NCBI GenBank assembly: GCA_025642065.1
Contig: JAODUP010000055.1
Coordinates: forward strand, 674,001-738,000
From: Paralvinella palmiformis
Lineage: Eukaryota; Annelida; Polychaeta; Terebellida; Alvinellidae
Direction of reading: 5' to 3'
Length of the DNA: 64,000 nt
A program made the translations under genes and the position numbers. The notes under the pieces were generated by a model. It worked only from the letters and a program-made list of their open reading frames with translations. It was not told the DNA's origin and did not search any database. Shown here piece by piece: positions 1 through 11,400 of this stretch (positions within the stretch are counted from its first letter, which is position 1; each line of letters starts with the position of its first letter).

Positions 1-96
1 TTCAATCAATTGAACAGTTAATAAGTGTCTGTGTAAGATAAATTCCTAGAAAAATGTGTAACTTCTGGCATGGTTAACAATCTTTTGGGTAAGTAA

Positions 97-240
97 GTAA
101 ACAGACAAATACTGCTGTGGCACCCCAAGTGAGCATTTAACCAATTAAAATGGTCTCAATACCACAGGCCCCCCCCCCGTGACACCACCACATAGCATAC
201 CTGTAATCTATATAGAGATATTGTTATTTAGGAATAGGAA
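97..240 (+). repeat. Direct repeat, copy 1
   Basis: This segment and 677-808 share a long nearly identical stretch. It runs from 'ctgtggcac', through 'catttaaccaattaaaatgg', to 'ctatatagagatattg' and 'ttaggaat'. The copies differ mainly in a poly-C tract (171-180) present only here. Looks like two copies of one interspersed element; family not recognised. Confidence 0.75.
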
Positions 241-625
241 ATAATTAATTTTATCATCTCACCAGGAAACTTGCCCCTCCTCTCCTAAAACTGTGCCTAC
301 TATAGTCTGCCCCCAGACCTAACTGTTTAATAACCATTTGAGATATTTTGTAAACTTACCATATGTCAGTGGTTTAGTACCCAGCAGGGTTGTGAAAGTA
401 AATAGAGAATCTGACCCCTGCTGTGCGGAGCTAAGCAAATACATTCATTTCAAGGCTCCTACTGGACAGTGGAATATCAACACATCTTTGATGATTAGAA
501 AATATACTCTTACACCTCTTTAGCTAAAAACGCCTTGTGGTTAGGCTTGCGCTAATTTTACCACGTTAACACTTACATGTGCTGTTACCAATATACTTGA
601 ACCAAATTGATCCAGAACTTTGGTT

Positions 626-627
<2 letters not shown>

Positions 628-669
<42 letters not shown>
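628..669. repeat. (TA)n microsatellite
   Basis: Uninterrupted AT/TA dinucleotides of about 40 bp. Similar TA runs occur at about 13140-13164, 20298-20328, 21091-21122, 36265-36302, 40604-40631, 43151-43186, 48957-48981, 52222-52258, 55650-55681 and 60135-60167. Confidence 0.95.
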
Positions 670-672
<3 letters not shown>

Positions 673-676
673 GCAC

Positions 677-808
677 AATGACTGTGGCACAGCACATGTG
701 CATTTAACCAATTAAAATGGTCTGAATACCATGGGCTCCACCCACAACACGGTGACACCGCCACATAGCATGCCTGTAATCTATATAGAGATATTGCTAT
801 TTAGGAAT
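677..808 (+). repeat. Direct repeat, copy 2
   Basis: Second copy of the repeat at 97-240, in the same orientation, immediately downstream of a TA microsatellite. About 440 bases separate the copies. Confidence 0.75.
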
Positions 809-829
809 TTGTCCCCGTTCGATGTTTAG

Positions 830-1030
830 AATGGGCCAAATAAAATTAAATCCACAAATTAATTTACCATTAAATTTTTTAATTCAAAAAAAATTCCTTC
901 CATGACAATCCTCCTTGGAATATAAACTACTCAGAGTATGTATTCCAAGTAGGTACTCAGAGTACCTACTCATGGTAAAAGGAGTCAGGAAAAAAGGATT
1001 TGGAATTGATAAATTTGAGGTGGAATTGAC
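830..1030 (+). repeat. AT-rich interspersed repeat, copy 1
   Basis: Shares long blocks with about 30590-30850, including 'ccatgacaatc', 'ttggaatataaactactc', a short ACTC/GAGT palindromic core and 'tttggaattgataaatttg'. A weaker, partly inverted relative lies near 48795-48955. There is no coding capacity; probably a non-autonomous DNA element. Confidence 0.7.
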
Positions 1031-1399
1031 CCCATTTCTGGTTAGAATCAATTTGTGGCATTTTTAAATGGATGAATGAAGTTGTAAACTTAAGCGATGT
1101 ACTTTCACTGTTTACTTGGAAACACACAACATGCTACTTTGCTGCATCTGTAATGGGATTTATATTAGAGAATTAATTTCACACAATAAGTTTGTCCGAT
1201 AAATTATATCTATTGAACCATTAGATTTATCTACCTGAAAATAACACAATATGTAATGAATAAACTTCACCTATCCGTTTTTTTGGATGGAAATATTACT
1301 ATTAAACTGTTAGGTTATACTACCTGGAAATAATTATCTTTATAGCTACCATGATTCAATTCTGTTGGCTATGCATTGGAACATAATAAACCCAAGGAG

Positions 1400-1735
1400 C
1401 TGTCTGCTTCAGAACAGTAGCCACTGAACAAAATCTACCCGGATTAATAAATGCACCATCTGCTCCAGATCCATCCGATGAGTTTGGCTTTCTGTATATC
1501 TGGTTGAAGACAATGTCGATGAAATCCTTTATCCAGTGCTGTAGCTACTCCATCAGCGTGTGTATATTGTAATAGTAGCGTGTGTATATTGTAATAGTTC
1601 AACAGCCAGATGTTTCATCTGTGGCTTGCCATCAAGCATCACCCCGACATGTATAATTTCCTGTTCTGAGTTTGCCTTGTCAGTTGCGACATCTGTCATA
1701 ATGGAGAAGTGAGTGTCATTTAGGTGGGTTTTCAA
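1400..1735 (-). pseudogene. Decayed hAT-like transposase fragment
   Basis: Read on the minus strand, a 60-codon open stretch (1735-1553) contains 'FSIMTDVATDKANSEQ', which resembles the catalytic-region pattern of hAT/ZBED-type transposases (FSxxxDxxTDxxxxEQ). Further downstream on the minus strand, in other frames, follow an 'ADGAF'-like segment and 'KAKLIG', expected from the next conserved block. Frame breaks and a short duplication (about 1552-1598) show it is broken. Recognition rests on motif memory only. Confidence 0.5.
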
Positions 1736-2296
1736 TTAATCAGAATACACTCCAGCTGTTGGATTACGATGCCAGCATGTCACAACTATGAACCAATCAA
1801 AATTCCAGGGTACTTTCCTGTACTAAGTGTATTCATTAATTGTTCGAGGTAGTGTCTGCACGTATTTATGCTAAGTAGTGAGTTTCGTATTTCTTACGTC
1901 TACCAGTTTAGGGGTTTAGCGATCTTTTTTTGGCAGTAAATATTGGCTGCTACACCAAATGTTGGACAGCATTTTGATGAAACTGAGGTCTAATTGCTGC
2001 CTTTTGTTAATTTAGAGTCCTGGCACACCAACTGAAGCTCGGTTTGACAGTAAGAATTAATATTGCTGAAAAAATAAGATGAAGTCTGATTTTTATACCT
2101 AAAACTGCCAGTTCAATATGTTAATCAGTCTACCTGGTACTTGGAAACCATCATTTTGTTGATATGTCTGCTGGATAAAAGCATAAACTATGTTTGTACA
2201 AAGAACGCAAACCTAAAGTAATGCTGTGTGGTTATTTTTAGTTGTGATTGGTACTGTACAAGAAATAAATTACGTGAAAAATATATATCTTTTCAG

Positions 2297-2415
2297 GGCA
2301 TTCTGATGAAGCTGACCTCATCACCTGAGCTGAAGAACCAAACTAGTTCTCATTTAGATGGTCAGCATCTAAATGATGAAAACCAAGACCTGTGTTCACA
2401 AACGAGTGCTACTAG
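2297..2415 (+). CDS. GLE1: Candidate upstream GLE1 exon
   Basis: A good acceptor (tct tttcag) and donor (AG|gtagg) bound 119 nt with one open frame, and its phase 2 end joins exactly to the exon at 14009 to give an uninterrupted reading. The residues are polar and Ser/Gln/Asn-rich with no recognisable domain. The join would span an 11.6-kb intron that holds the antisense RING gene. An internal ATG at 2306 could be a start if the upstream exon is non-coding. RNA evidence is lacking, so this exon could be spurious. Confidence 0.45.
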
Positions 2416-5400
2416 GTAGGACCATTTATAATGATATGTGACATGTTTCCTTTATAATTAATTGGAAATAAGGTGCATACAAAATAATGCCCTGTCTTGC
2501 ACTATAATTCGTACACATTTTCTGGATTACCATCAAAGTGTGCAGTGAATCATGAACTTACTACCTTACCGTTGTCACTGTTTTCCATCAAGTGAAGCAA
2601 AAAACTGGCATGTATATTATTTGAATAATGGCTAGATCCGAGCCAAATTTGGAAAGGACCAGGATGCTCTCTAAGGCTGCTAAACCACAGAGAACCATAG
2701 GCTCAAAATAGAATATAGACCAAATAGAACTCTACTTGCATACATCAGTGTCATGGCATTTTATCCCATGAAATTTTAATGTAATTTAAAACATAACACA
2801 AGAAGTTATATAACATTTGCAAGACCACTTTAGAACTTGAGGATGTTAAATAAATAATGCGATCATTTGTTGAGGAATTTGTGCATCGTACCTCGACTAT
2901 CAGATTGCCTAGCTTCTATATTGGGTGCGCCACTGAGCTCGAATCTTTTCAATGATATTGGCCTATTGAAGTTTGTTGTTATTATTACATATGATGCTAG
3001 TAATCTTCTTATATAATATCTTGAAAGAAAATATTATCCAGTACCATCATACAGTGGAACAGACAAAATTAATTAATCGATAGGCAGATGGGAATATTAA
3101 TATTATCCCAACAGGAATTGAAATTACTTGATTTGACATTGGAACTGATAAAAATAAATTGAAAGGTTGATATATTTTCCAGTCTTCTGAGATATTAAAA
3201 AAATTCCATTCTAGTGCATGGGCTATTCCATTCACGTTTTTGCACTTGCATAGATTTCCTTACTTTCTTGGTCTCTGTCGCACATCTGGATTCAAGTGAT
3301 GCTAGTATCTACTTTTTAAAAAGTATTAGACTTTTTTTGATATGTGTAGTTTTAATTTGATACTTTTTCTAACAAAGATATTTTTTTAAACCTGAATTTG
3401 GTATTTATCTATTGAATATTAATTTAATTATGATATATTGTAATGCCTCATTTCCTTTATGTATACTGCATTTTCATAGCTGCATGCATAAATTAGCGAT
3501 TTAACTTGTGGTACATGCACTTGCTACCTAGTTGTTCTAAATATGTAAAAATTCACATAGTTGGATAGTTTGTATTATAATTATAAACTATATAATAAAT
3601 ATGACTGGACAGTTGATTAGAGAATTGAGCCCTTCAGTCAGTAGCATGGGCCAATTTTAAGCTGTGATAGGTTTCAGCCTTAATCATGCCAGTTGATTTG
3701 GCCTCAAACAAATGACGAGTTTGTATCCCAGGCGATTCAATTATTCTATGAACGGGTTAAAATGTATAAGTCAATTGATGATTATCACAATGGGAGTGGT
3801 GAGCGCATAGTCATGTTGGTGTCCTGTTGTGGCTCATAATGTGTTTGAAGTGTGTAAAAGGCATCTATCACTGATAAGAAATGAAAAATGTCTAGTTTCT
3901 TTAGTGATCCCACGCCGTGTAATAATCTTCATAAAATTAATTTGCATTTTGCAAATTAAGGAGAGCATTTTTCTACTCCTGACATTTTCAAATGATGATG
4001 ACTGGTTTTATTTGTTTATTGACTGTATATTGTTAATACCATAGTCATGTAATTTGATTGATGCACGCCCGGTGAAGTTTAATTGGATAAATATTTGGTA
4101 AAGTTTCATGAACCAAAATAATATCCTTCTCAAATTTCTAGGTTCAACAGCTTACCTTCTTAGTAATAGGCTGATTACTGATAACATTCATAAATACGTG
4201 TAATCATGCAATTATCAATTCATGCAGTTTTGAATCTTGAGGACTTGGCATTTAGTGGAAGTAAGAAATGATGTCTAACCCAGATAATTTATTAACACAT
4301 TATAATGCTGGTTTATATCAGACTGCTAATTAATGTAACACATAAACAATGTTATCTCGATGTTGGTACCTAACAGTGTAAAACTCATATTATTGCACCC
4401 AGTAATTCTTACCCAATAAACCTGTAATTAAAGTACATGTATACACAGTTCTGTGTTTCGCAGTTGTTAAAAACATGAGCACAGACACACGTTCACACAG
4501 GGAGAGAGGGGGGGGGCGAAATTAAAAACTGACTGAAGAAAACTAGACAATATCTCATTAAATGGAAGTATTAGCTACTTAAAAACACAAAATCAACGAT
4601 GCTCATTTTGTTCGCATAATCTTCAATTCGTGTTATTAATGTCCACGTATTCTTCTGGGAAAGTTTCATTATTTTTCTTCTGTTTAGCTGCTGTCTTTTA
4701 CTGCCATGATCCTGTTCACTAACTTGCTATTAAGTGGGGGTTTTAATGCCGTCGTCAGCAGTTTGGATTGCCCAGCCCGACTTATTTTTTGCTTACTGCA
4801 GTTAAAGTGCTATTCATCCCATCCAACATCCGACCGTTGTGGCGCCATCCGGTGTCTCTGATTGCTTGGCCAATACACCCACGGCACATGCTGCTATCCT
4901 AATAGTTTCTCAAAGAATGTTAAAATCACCTTGACAAACATGGTACAGATCACTGCCGGCAATACAGTAAACAACAACACCCACCACGACTGAGACCACG
5001 ACTTTACGTGAAGCGGTGAGAACCCTTCTTCGTTCCTTTCTTGAGACCTGATCTCATCCAGTGTCTGGCCATCATTGAGCAAGACCAGCCTGCCAAAGAT
5101 CTGCTTCAGCTCATCCGCAGGACACTCGCCCTCACAGAAGGCGAGCTGTGTGTCTAGAATATTTGTCAGTGCCCGGTCAGCCTCCTGTTTTAGCTCTTCT
5201 AATTCGTTGTTCACGTTCGAAATGATCTCCGCTTGGCGGCGTAGTTTTGTTAGCGCATTCAACTGGATCGCCTCTGTTTGTTGCGCCATTTTGATTTCGA
5301 TATCTGAACACGTCTCCTTCAGCTGTGCCTGCAACTCGGAAAGCTTGTCCTTCACGGCACTTATTGTGTTCACCGACTCGGTGGAGTCGGTACTGTGGTG

Positions 5401-8400
5401 TTCCTCGACTGATTCCAGAAGGGTTTCGACCATGTCTTCAATTCGGCTCACCAGTTCTTCTCTTCGCTTGCTGATTGCAATCAACACGTGACGTTTCCTC
5501 TCCGTCATTTCATCGACGATCTCCTCCGCTCTTTTCTCGAGATACTGTATGGCGTCTTTGATTGTTTGACCCATGTCGAGTTCACGAGACCGTTTCCTCA
5601 AATTAACTATGTGAAAATTAGTAGGAAACATTGTGGCACCGCCGTGAGGTATCCTGACCGATGCTCTGCACGTGGGACAGTTAAAGGTCTGACCTTGACA
5701 GAGGCAGTTCGCTGCGAAATATTTCTCCAAACACTGAAGGCAGAAATTGTGCAGACATGGAAGAGATTTTGGCGTTCTGAGATCTTCTGTGCATATGCCA
5801 CATTCAAATAGGTCATCTTCATCATCATCATCATTATTATCGTACTTAATGTTTATTGAGTTATGAGACTTCTGTCCATCATTATTGATGTCTGCTCTCC
5901 CAGTTACCTCGTTCAAATCCGAAGCCATGTCACCAGTTACCAGGCAGTAGTTTGGCTCCAAGTCCAGCGTTTTCTGGTTTGCCTTATAATCATAACCATC
6001 TGCCATCTCTGTAGCATCCAGCTGATGACTGCACGAGCTGTAAATATCGAAGTACGTCGCCTCGGCTACAGATAGCTCGGAGCGATGTTCCATGGCATTA
6101 TCCGACTTTATCAAGCACTCAGAAGCCCGGTTCCGTTCGGCTTTTTCCATGTTATCACGATATCTGCAATTAGAAACACAAGATGCGCCATCAGTTAGTG
6201 GCTGGTTGATAACCCGTGATAATGTTTCGGGATGTTTACTCGGCTTACATCACTATTCAAAGTGTTTTGCTGTTTAGGCGTCATCCGTGGTTATCAACCT
6301 TTTCGCAAAAGTGTACAAAACATGCACTTTTTCTGATACCACCTCCCCATTTAAAGTGCACACACATGTAAACGTTTGAAAGTGGATTTTGCTTATAAAG
6401 ATTACTAGAGCCATCAGACCAGTATTCGACAGATCGCGGCAGTAGTTGTTTCGATGTTCTATCTATTCTGTACCATGAGAAAGCAATTCGTGCACACTCC
6501 GATTTTTCATAACGATGATCGGTGTTTTACGGCCACTTTCGTGCACATGGTAGGCTAAATGGGCCGAGCGACCTTCAAAGGCAATGAAACGAAGTCAAAG
6601 ACGATCTGTGGGCCAACACGCTACCGCTAGACTACGGAGGCGCCCTGATGATTTTTCATAATGTTTCAACATTAAAAAAGTATGCATTTTTGCCATTCTC
6701 TCTCTCTCCTCCACTTGCACACAGTTTATATGCATGTGAAATATAGATAATTATGGATGACCCTCCTCTTATTACATACATATTGATTGTGTATCGATAA
6801 ATATGAATGAATTTATTTATCGTGGCCACTTTTATTATTTATTTTGTATTGTTGTAAAACCTTCCATCTGTTTTGTATAGGAGATCGTGAATGAGGCGCG
6901 CCTCCATGGCCTAACTGGTAGCGCGGTTGAGCACAGATCTATAGCACCTGGGTTCAAACCCCTTTCACTTTGCCTCATTATCTTTGGAAGTCGCTTGGTC
7001 CATCTAGCCTACTCTGTGAATGAGTGTTCACTGTTGCGTTTTTGTTTCTAAGTATATATCTTTGTAGATATTTGCTACTACAAACCCGCATTATATTCAT
7101 ACATTACATTGGATAAGCTGTTATTTACTAAACTCACAAGCAATGGAGCCACGTTGTATCACTTTTTGCAGGTCAGAAAGTAACTACTGATAATGTGTAA
7201 TTATATACTGTGTGATATCGTACAATATATTATTTAGCTATATATCGTATCATGCCACCAGAAGTGTTCCATAAAATGATAACTTGAATTTGTGCTTCCT
7301 GAAAGATGTGTATGTTCCATATGTGTGCACATTTTCAGGTCGGTTTGTGTGTGTGTGCACTGCCACAGAGAACCATGAATTAATTATTCAGGACGGCGAA
7401 TAGAGACAACTTTTTCATGTGTGTGTGTGTGTGTGTGGTTTTAATTGTGAGTATAAATAGAACTCATTTCTGAGAACAGACGGTATGATATTGGCCTCGG
7501 TTTAGTTAAATAAATAGTCCGCAAGTTTGTGATTTAATCTCTGCTGGTGATTATTAATCGCCCATCATACGTATAAACAAGAAGCAGGCAATTCAATGAA
7601 ATAAAATAAAATAAGTTTTATGTAGGAGTACGTGTTATTTTTACATAAAATATATTTATTTTCAAGGATGTGCTTTTGCAGCCGACTGTTGACATTTCAA
7701 ATGGACAAAGAAAGCAGATAGCACACAATCATACGATGCCACACCACTGTCATCAGTATGTTAAATTACTTGTGTGTTGTTTTGTTATTTGGCGATACTC
7801 TTTACTGGTAGGTTTCCGGTGTAATCTGTTTTTCGGTGAAACCATATATGCGAAGTGAAACCATGTATGTAAACGTGTTAAACACAAAGTAAACACATAA
7901 GAAGAATCACAACGAAACTTACCATATTATGGCATGTATGTATTCGTATTAAGCATTTAAAAGCCCCACAGTTCTGCTAGTTTATCCAACTGAATAGATC
8001 CTTTCCTGTTTGCGTGATACCAGTTTTTGTGTTTCAGGATTCTTATACAAGGCTTCTGTTATTTCAGGAATATTCGTTCCTAATGGTTACCATGATCTAA
8101 GAAGCTGTTCCGCTCCGTGTAGAGAGAGAGAGAGAGAGAGCTAGAGAACGTTGCCCTATTCTGTGCTTCACCTGAAGGGCACTACTATCATCTCAGTGTG
8201 CTAAAATTAGGCTCCGCACTGAATGCGAAATCCTAAAGGGCTCCCCTCTGATTTGTTGCCTGCTGGACATCCACCTTTGTGTTGCTCTCTCTCTCTCTCT
8301 CTCTCTTTTACGTAGACACACACCAATGTACACGTGCACACGTATACACACAAAGTTAATTAAGTTCGGAGGAATTAAGCGATCTAGATCATTTGCGGAA

Positions 8401-11400
8401 TGTAGTAAATTTAATAGGGACTGGTGAGACATAACACATGTCTCAGCATGAAAAGTCGCCACTCTGGTTTGAGTGCCCTGAAGAATCGTCCAGAGGTTGA
8501 ATTCACGCATCGATATTCTCTGTCCCTGTGTCTTATTACACACGCCTAAAAACACGCATACACACAGGGAGAGGGGGAGAGCGCATAATATTAGCATCAC
8601 GGTGAGAAAAACAGGTCCCAGGCCGTACTTAATACTTTCTCCACAGTTTTCTGTTATCTTGCCAGCTGCTCACAATGAATCATGATTTATTCTGATCAGC
8701 TTAACTCCGTGAGGTAATAATCCTAGATCATTATTCGTTGGTGCTGAACAAGACCAAAAATCAAAGTATATTTAATAAACCACACAATAGTGTGCATCTG
8801 TGATGACCATTTTCATGGAATCAATTATACATGTTAACAGGGTTTTAATCAGTTCCTTGGAGAAAGATCTTCATTAATGGCCGAAATGGCAGTTATATTA
8901 GTCGGCTGGCTATCTCAAATGATGGAGACCTATATTGTCTGTAATTTACAGCTTCACCACAGTAATTTAGAATTTACAATACATTGGCATATTCACTGGA
9001 GAAAACCTTGCCAGTTGCCCGGTTGGATGAAAATCTCGTCTTACTATAGTGCCGCTGTTGGGATTCGAACCTCCGACCTCCCCCACACAGCATGGCCATA
9101 ACCACGGATAAATAGTCCCGCGCTAGACAGAGGTAGTATTTCTTTGATAAATAAATTGTCAACAGATCGTCAGTCATTGAATGTCTTTGTTTTGACTTTG
9201 CTTCATTACCTTTGGAGGTCGCTCGGCCCATTTAGCCTAACACGTGCACAGAAGTGGCCGTAAAACATTAGTCGTCATCATCTTCGTGCCAGTCACATCA
9301 AAGTAGGTCATCATCGTTATATCCGTGAGTTCATTGGCTTCGCTAGACATCACCCTTTCACATAAATCCTCATCTACACCATCATCACCTGTCTACTAAT
9401 TAGGGCCAGCTTTTTTCCCAATTCAGTTCCCCCTGGCCAAGTAGATTTGAAATGCACTTGCCCAACAAATTTTCGTGGACATTTAGCCAACGGACGGACA
9501 CTTAGCCAATATTTGCAGGGGGGACATTTAGCCAACATTCAAAATTTTTGATTATGTTTATGTGAGTTTTCATAAATATAGTTGTTTCAATAAACACAAA
9601 ACATTGTATGTAATTGTATTTTTGTAATTCATTGTACAAATGTAACAAACAAAAAGTGATGTCTCATATTCTAAAACTTGCAAACACGGATGTTACATAT
9701 AGTCCACAGCTGTTATATTCAATCGTCATAGTGTATGTAATTGAATTTTATTCAATTCATTGTACGAATGTAATGATCACAAACAAATGTCTCATACTCT
9801 AAAATTTGAAAACACAAACATTGCATATAATACATTCTTTATTTCTGACATGTTGTCTATAGGTGTACATTGTCAGTATTCCTATTATTAAGTCTACATC
9901 GTATACTTTTAATATATTTGTTTGTGTTATCTATATTGTTTCCATATTTTATATTTCTTAACTGGGTGCTAAGTATAAATATACTTGAATAAAATATTGA
10001 GTCATTTAAGAACAGAAAAAGAAAACCATAGCGAGCCATAATAATCTCATTTAAATTTATCGCTCAAATAATGACACGAGTATTTCTTTATAGTGTCTGT
10101 AATTAACAAACATCAAAATGCTCAATGCTTCAATGCCATTCCATGTCTTGCGTACGGTTATTGAATTTTGGTTTAAATACGGACGTATATCTGTATGATT
10201 TAAAATGTGTGACACAGACTACCGGTATGTCACGAACTCAATAATCATATTCTCGTTTATCCCACATATTATCATGCAACAAACCTTGTGGATCAACAAA
10301 TTCTGACTGTACATAAAACAGAATCACTATAAAGGAAGCCGGATCTAGTTGCCCTGGGGCCCTTTTATCCTACTATCCTATAGAAGTCACTGGTACCAGG
10401 TGAAAGAAGTTAAGTATCATTGGGGATGATCTGGTCAACTTGAAGGTACACCAAACAGAAGCACTGTAAACAAAGCCAGATCTATTTGCACTAGGTGACC
10501 CATTTATTTGATAGTGTCTTTCACATACATGCATTTTTATTAGCACACTGCTCAATATTTGGAGTATGGACAGTTGCTATGAACTTTAATTCCCTAATAA
10601 TTGGTAATATCCCAATAATTATTATAGGTAATATGATACTAATAAATATATTTCTGAATTAAAAATCAATTAAAAGTTTTTTTAATTTTTCCTCATTAAA
10701 AATTCACTGGTGAGCAAGTGTCCACTTTTCATTTTGTTTGGTGAGCAACTGTCTGGGTGAGCAACTGTCCTACACCCTAATATTGGACACAATGTCTACA
10801 TGAATAGTAAGAATATAACAAAATAATGACATTTATTGTTCTTCTGCACACAAAGTGAATATTGTCTATCTGAACAGTTAAATAGTCTAATTCAGCACTG
10901 CCTCTGAGAATCCTATAGCAGAATACCATCTTAAAAGCTTTACTGTTGCATAGAAGATTGTGCACTTTAGTGTGAATATTTACAAAGTTTGAAAATATTC
11001 GCTCACTTGATGCTGATGAAACTGAATACATTGAACATTTTGTGTAGTGGACTATTATTAGCTTGCTGATGATCACACTTTTTGCACTTTGCATATTTCT
11101 TATTTCCAATGGCAACATGTAAAAAATGTTCCCAAGTGGAATTCTCTGGCCTTCCACCTTTATACAGTACTAAAATGCTGGATATCAAATAATAATCACA
11201 GTATTAGTTCAATAATTTAAGCCAACATGCAGGCATGTATCAATGTGATATAACACTATGATCATGAGAAAGTGTAACACTGCTTCAAATTAAATTCAGA
11301 CTGGCTTTCTATACTGAGGCAAAATGAAGTCACATTTTAAAACTATGATATATCACCTGGGTTATGCAGTCACATCTTAACAACATTACAATACATGTAT

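Larger units (their letters stand above)
1..2296. other. Region upstream of first visible GLE1 exon
   Basis: No coding exon is convincing here. The stretch holds a direct repeat pair (about 97-240 and 677-808), a TA microsatellite (628-669), a copy of an AT-rich repeat (about 830-1030) also found near 30600, and a decayed hAT-like transposase fragment on the minus strand (about 1400-1735). The 5' exons of GLE1 may lie here unrecognised or outside the window. Confidence 0.5.

Noticed and set aside
5075..5811. Plus-strand open frames of 138 and 107 codons
   Set aside because: They are antisense shadows of the RING gene, with serine/cysteine-rich composition expected from reading it backwards.
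8193..8600. 135-codon minus-strand frame with an Arg-Glu repeat
   Set aside because: It runs through a CT microsatellite and shows no family features.
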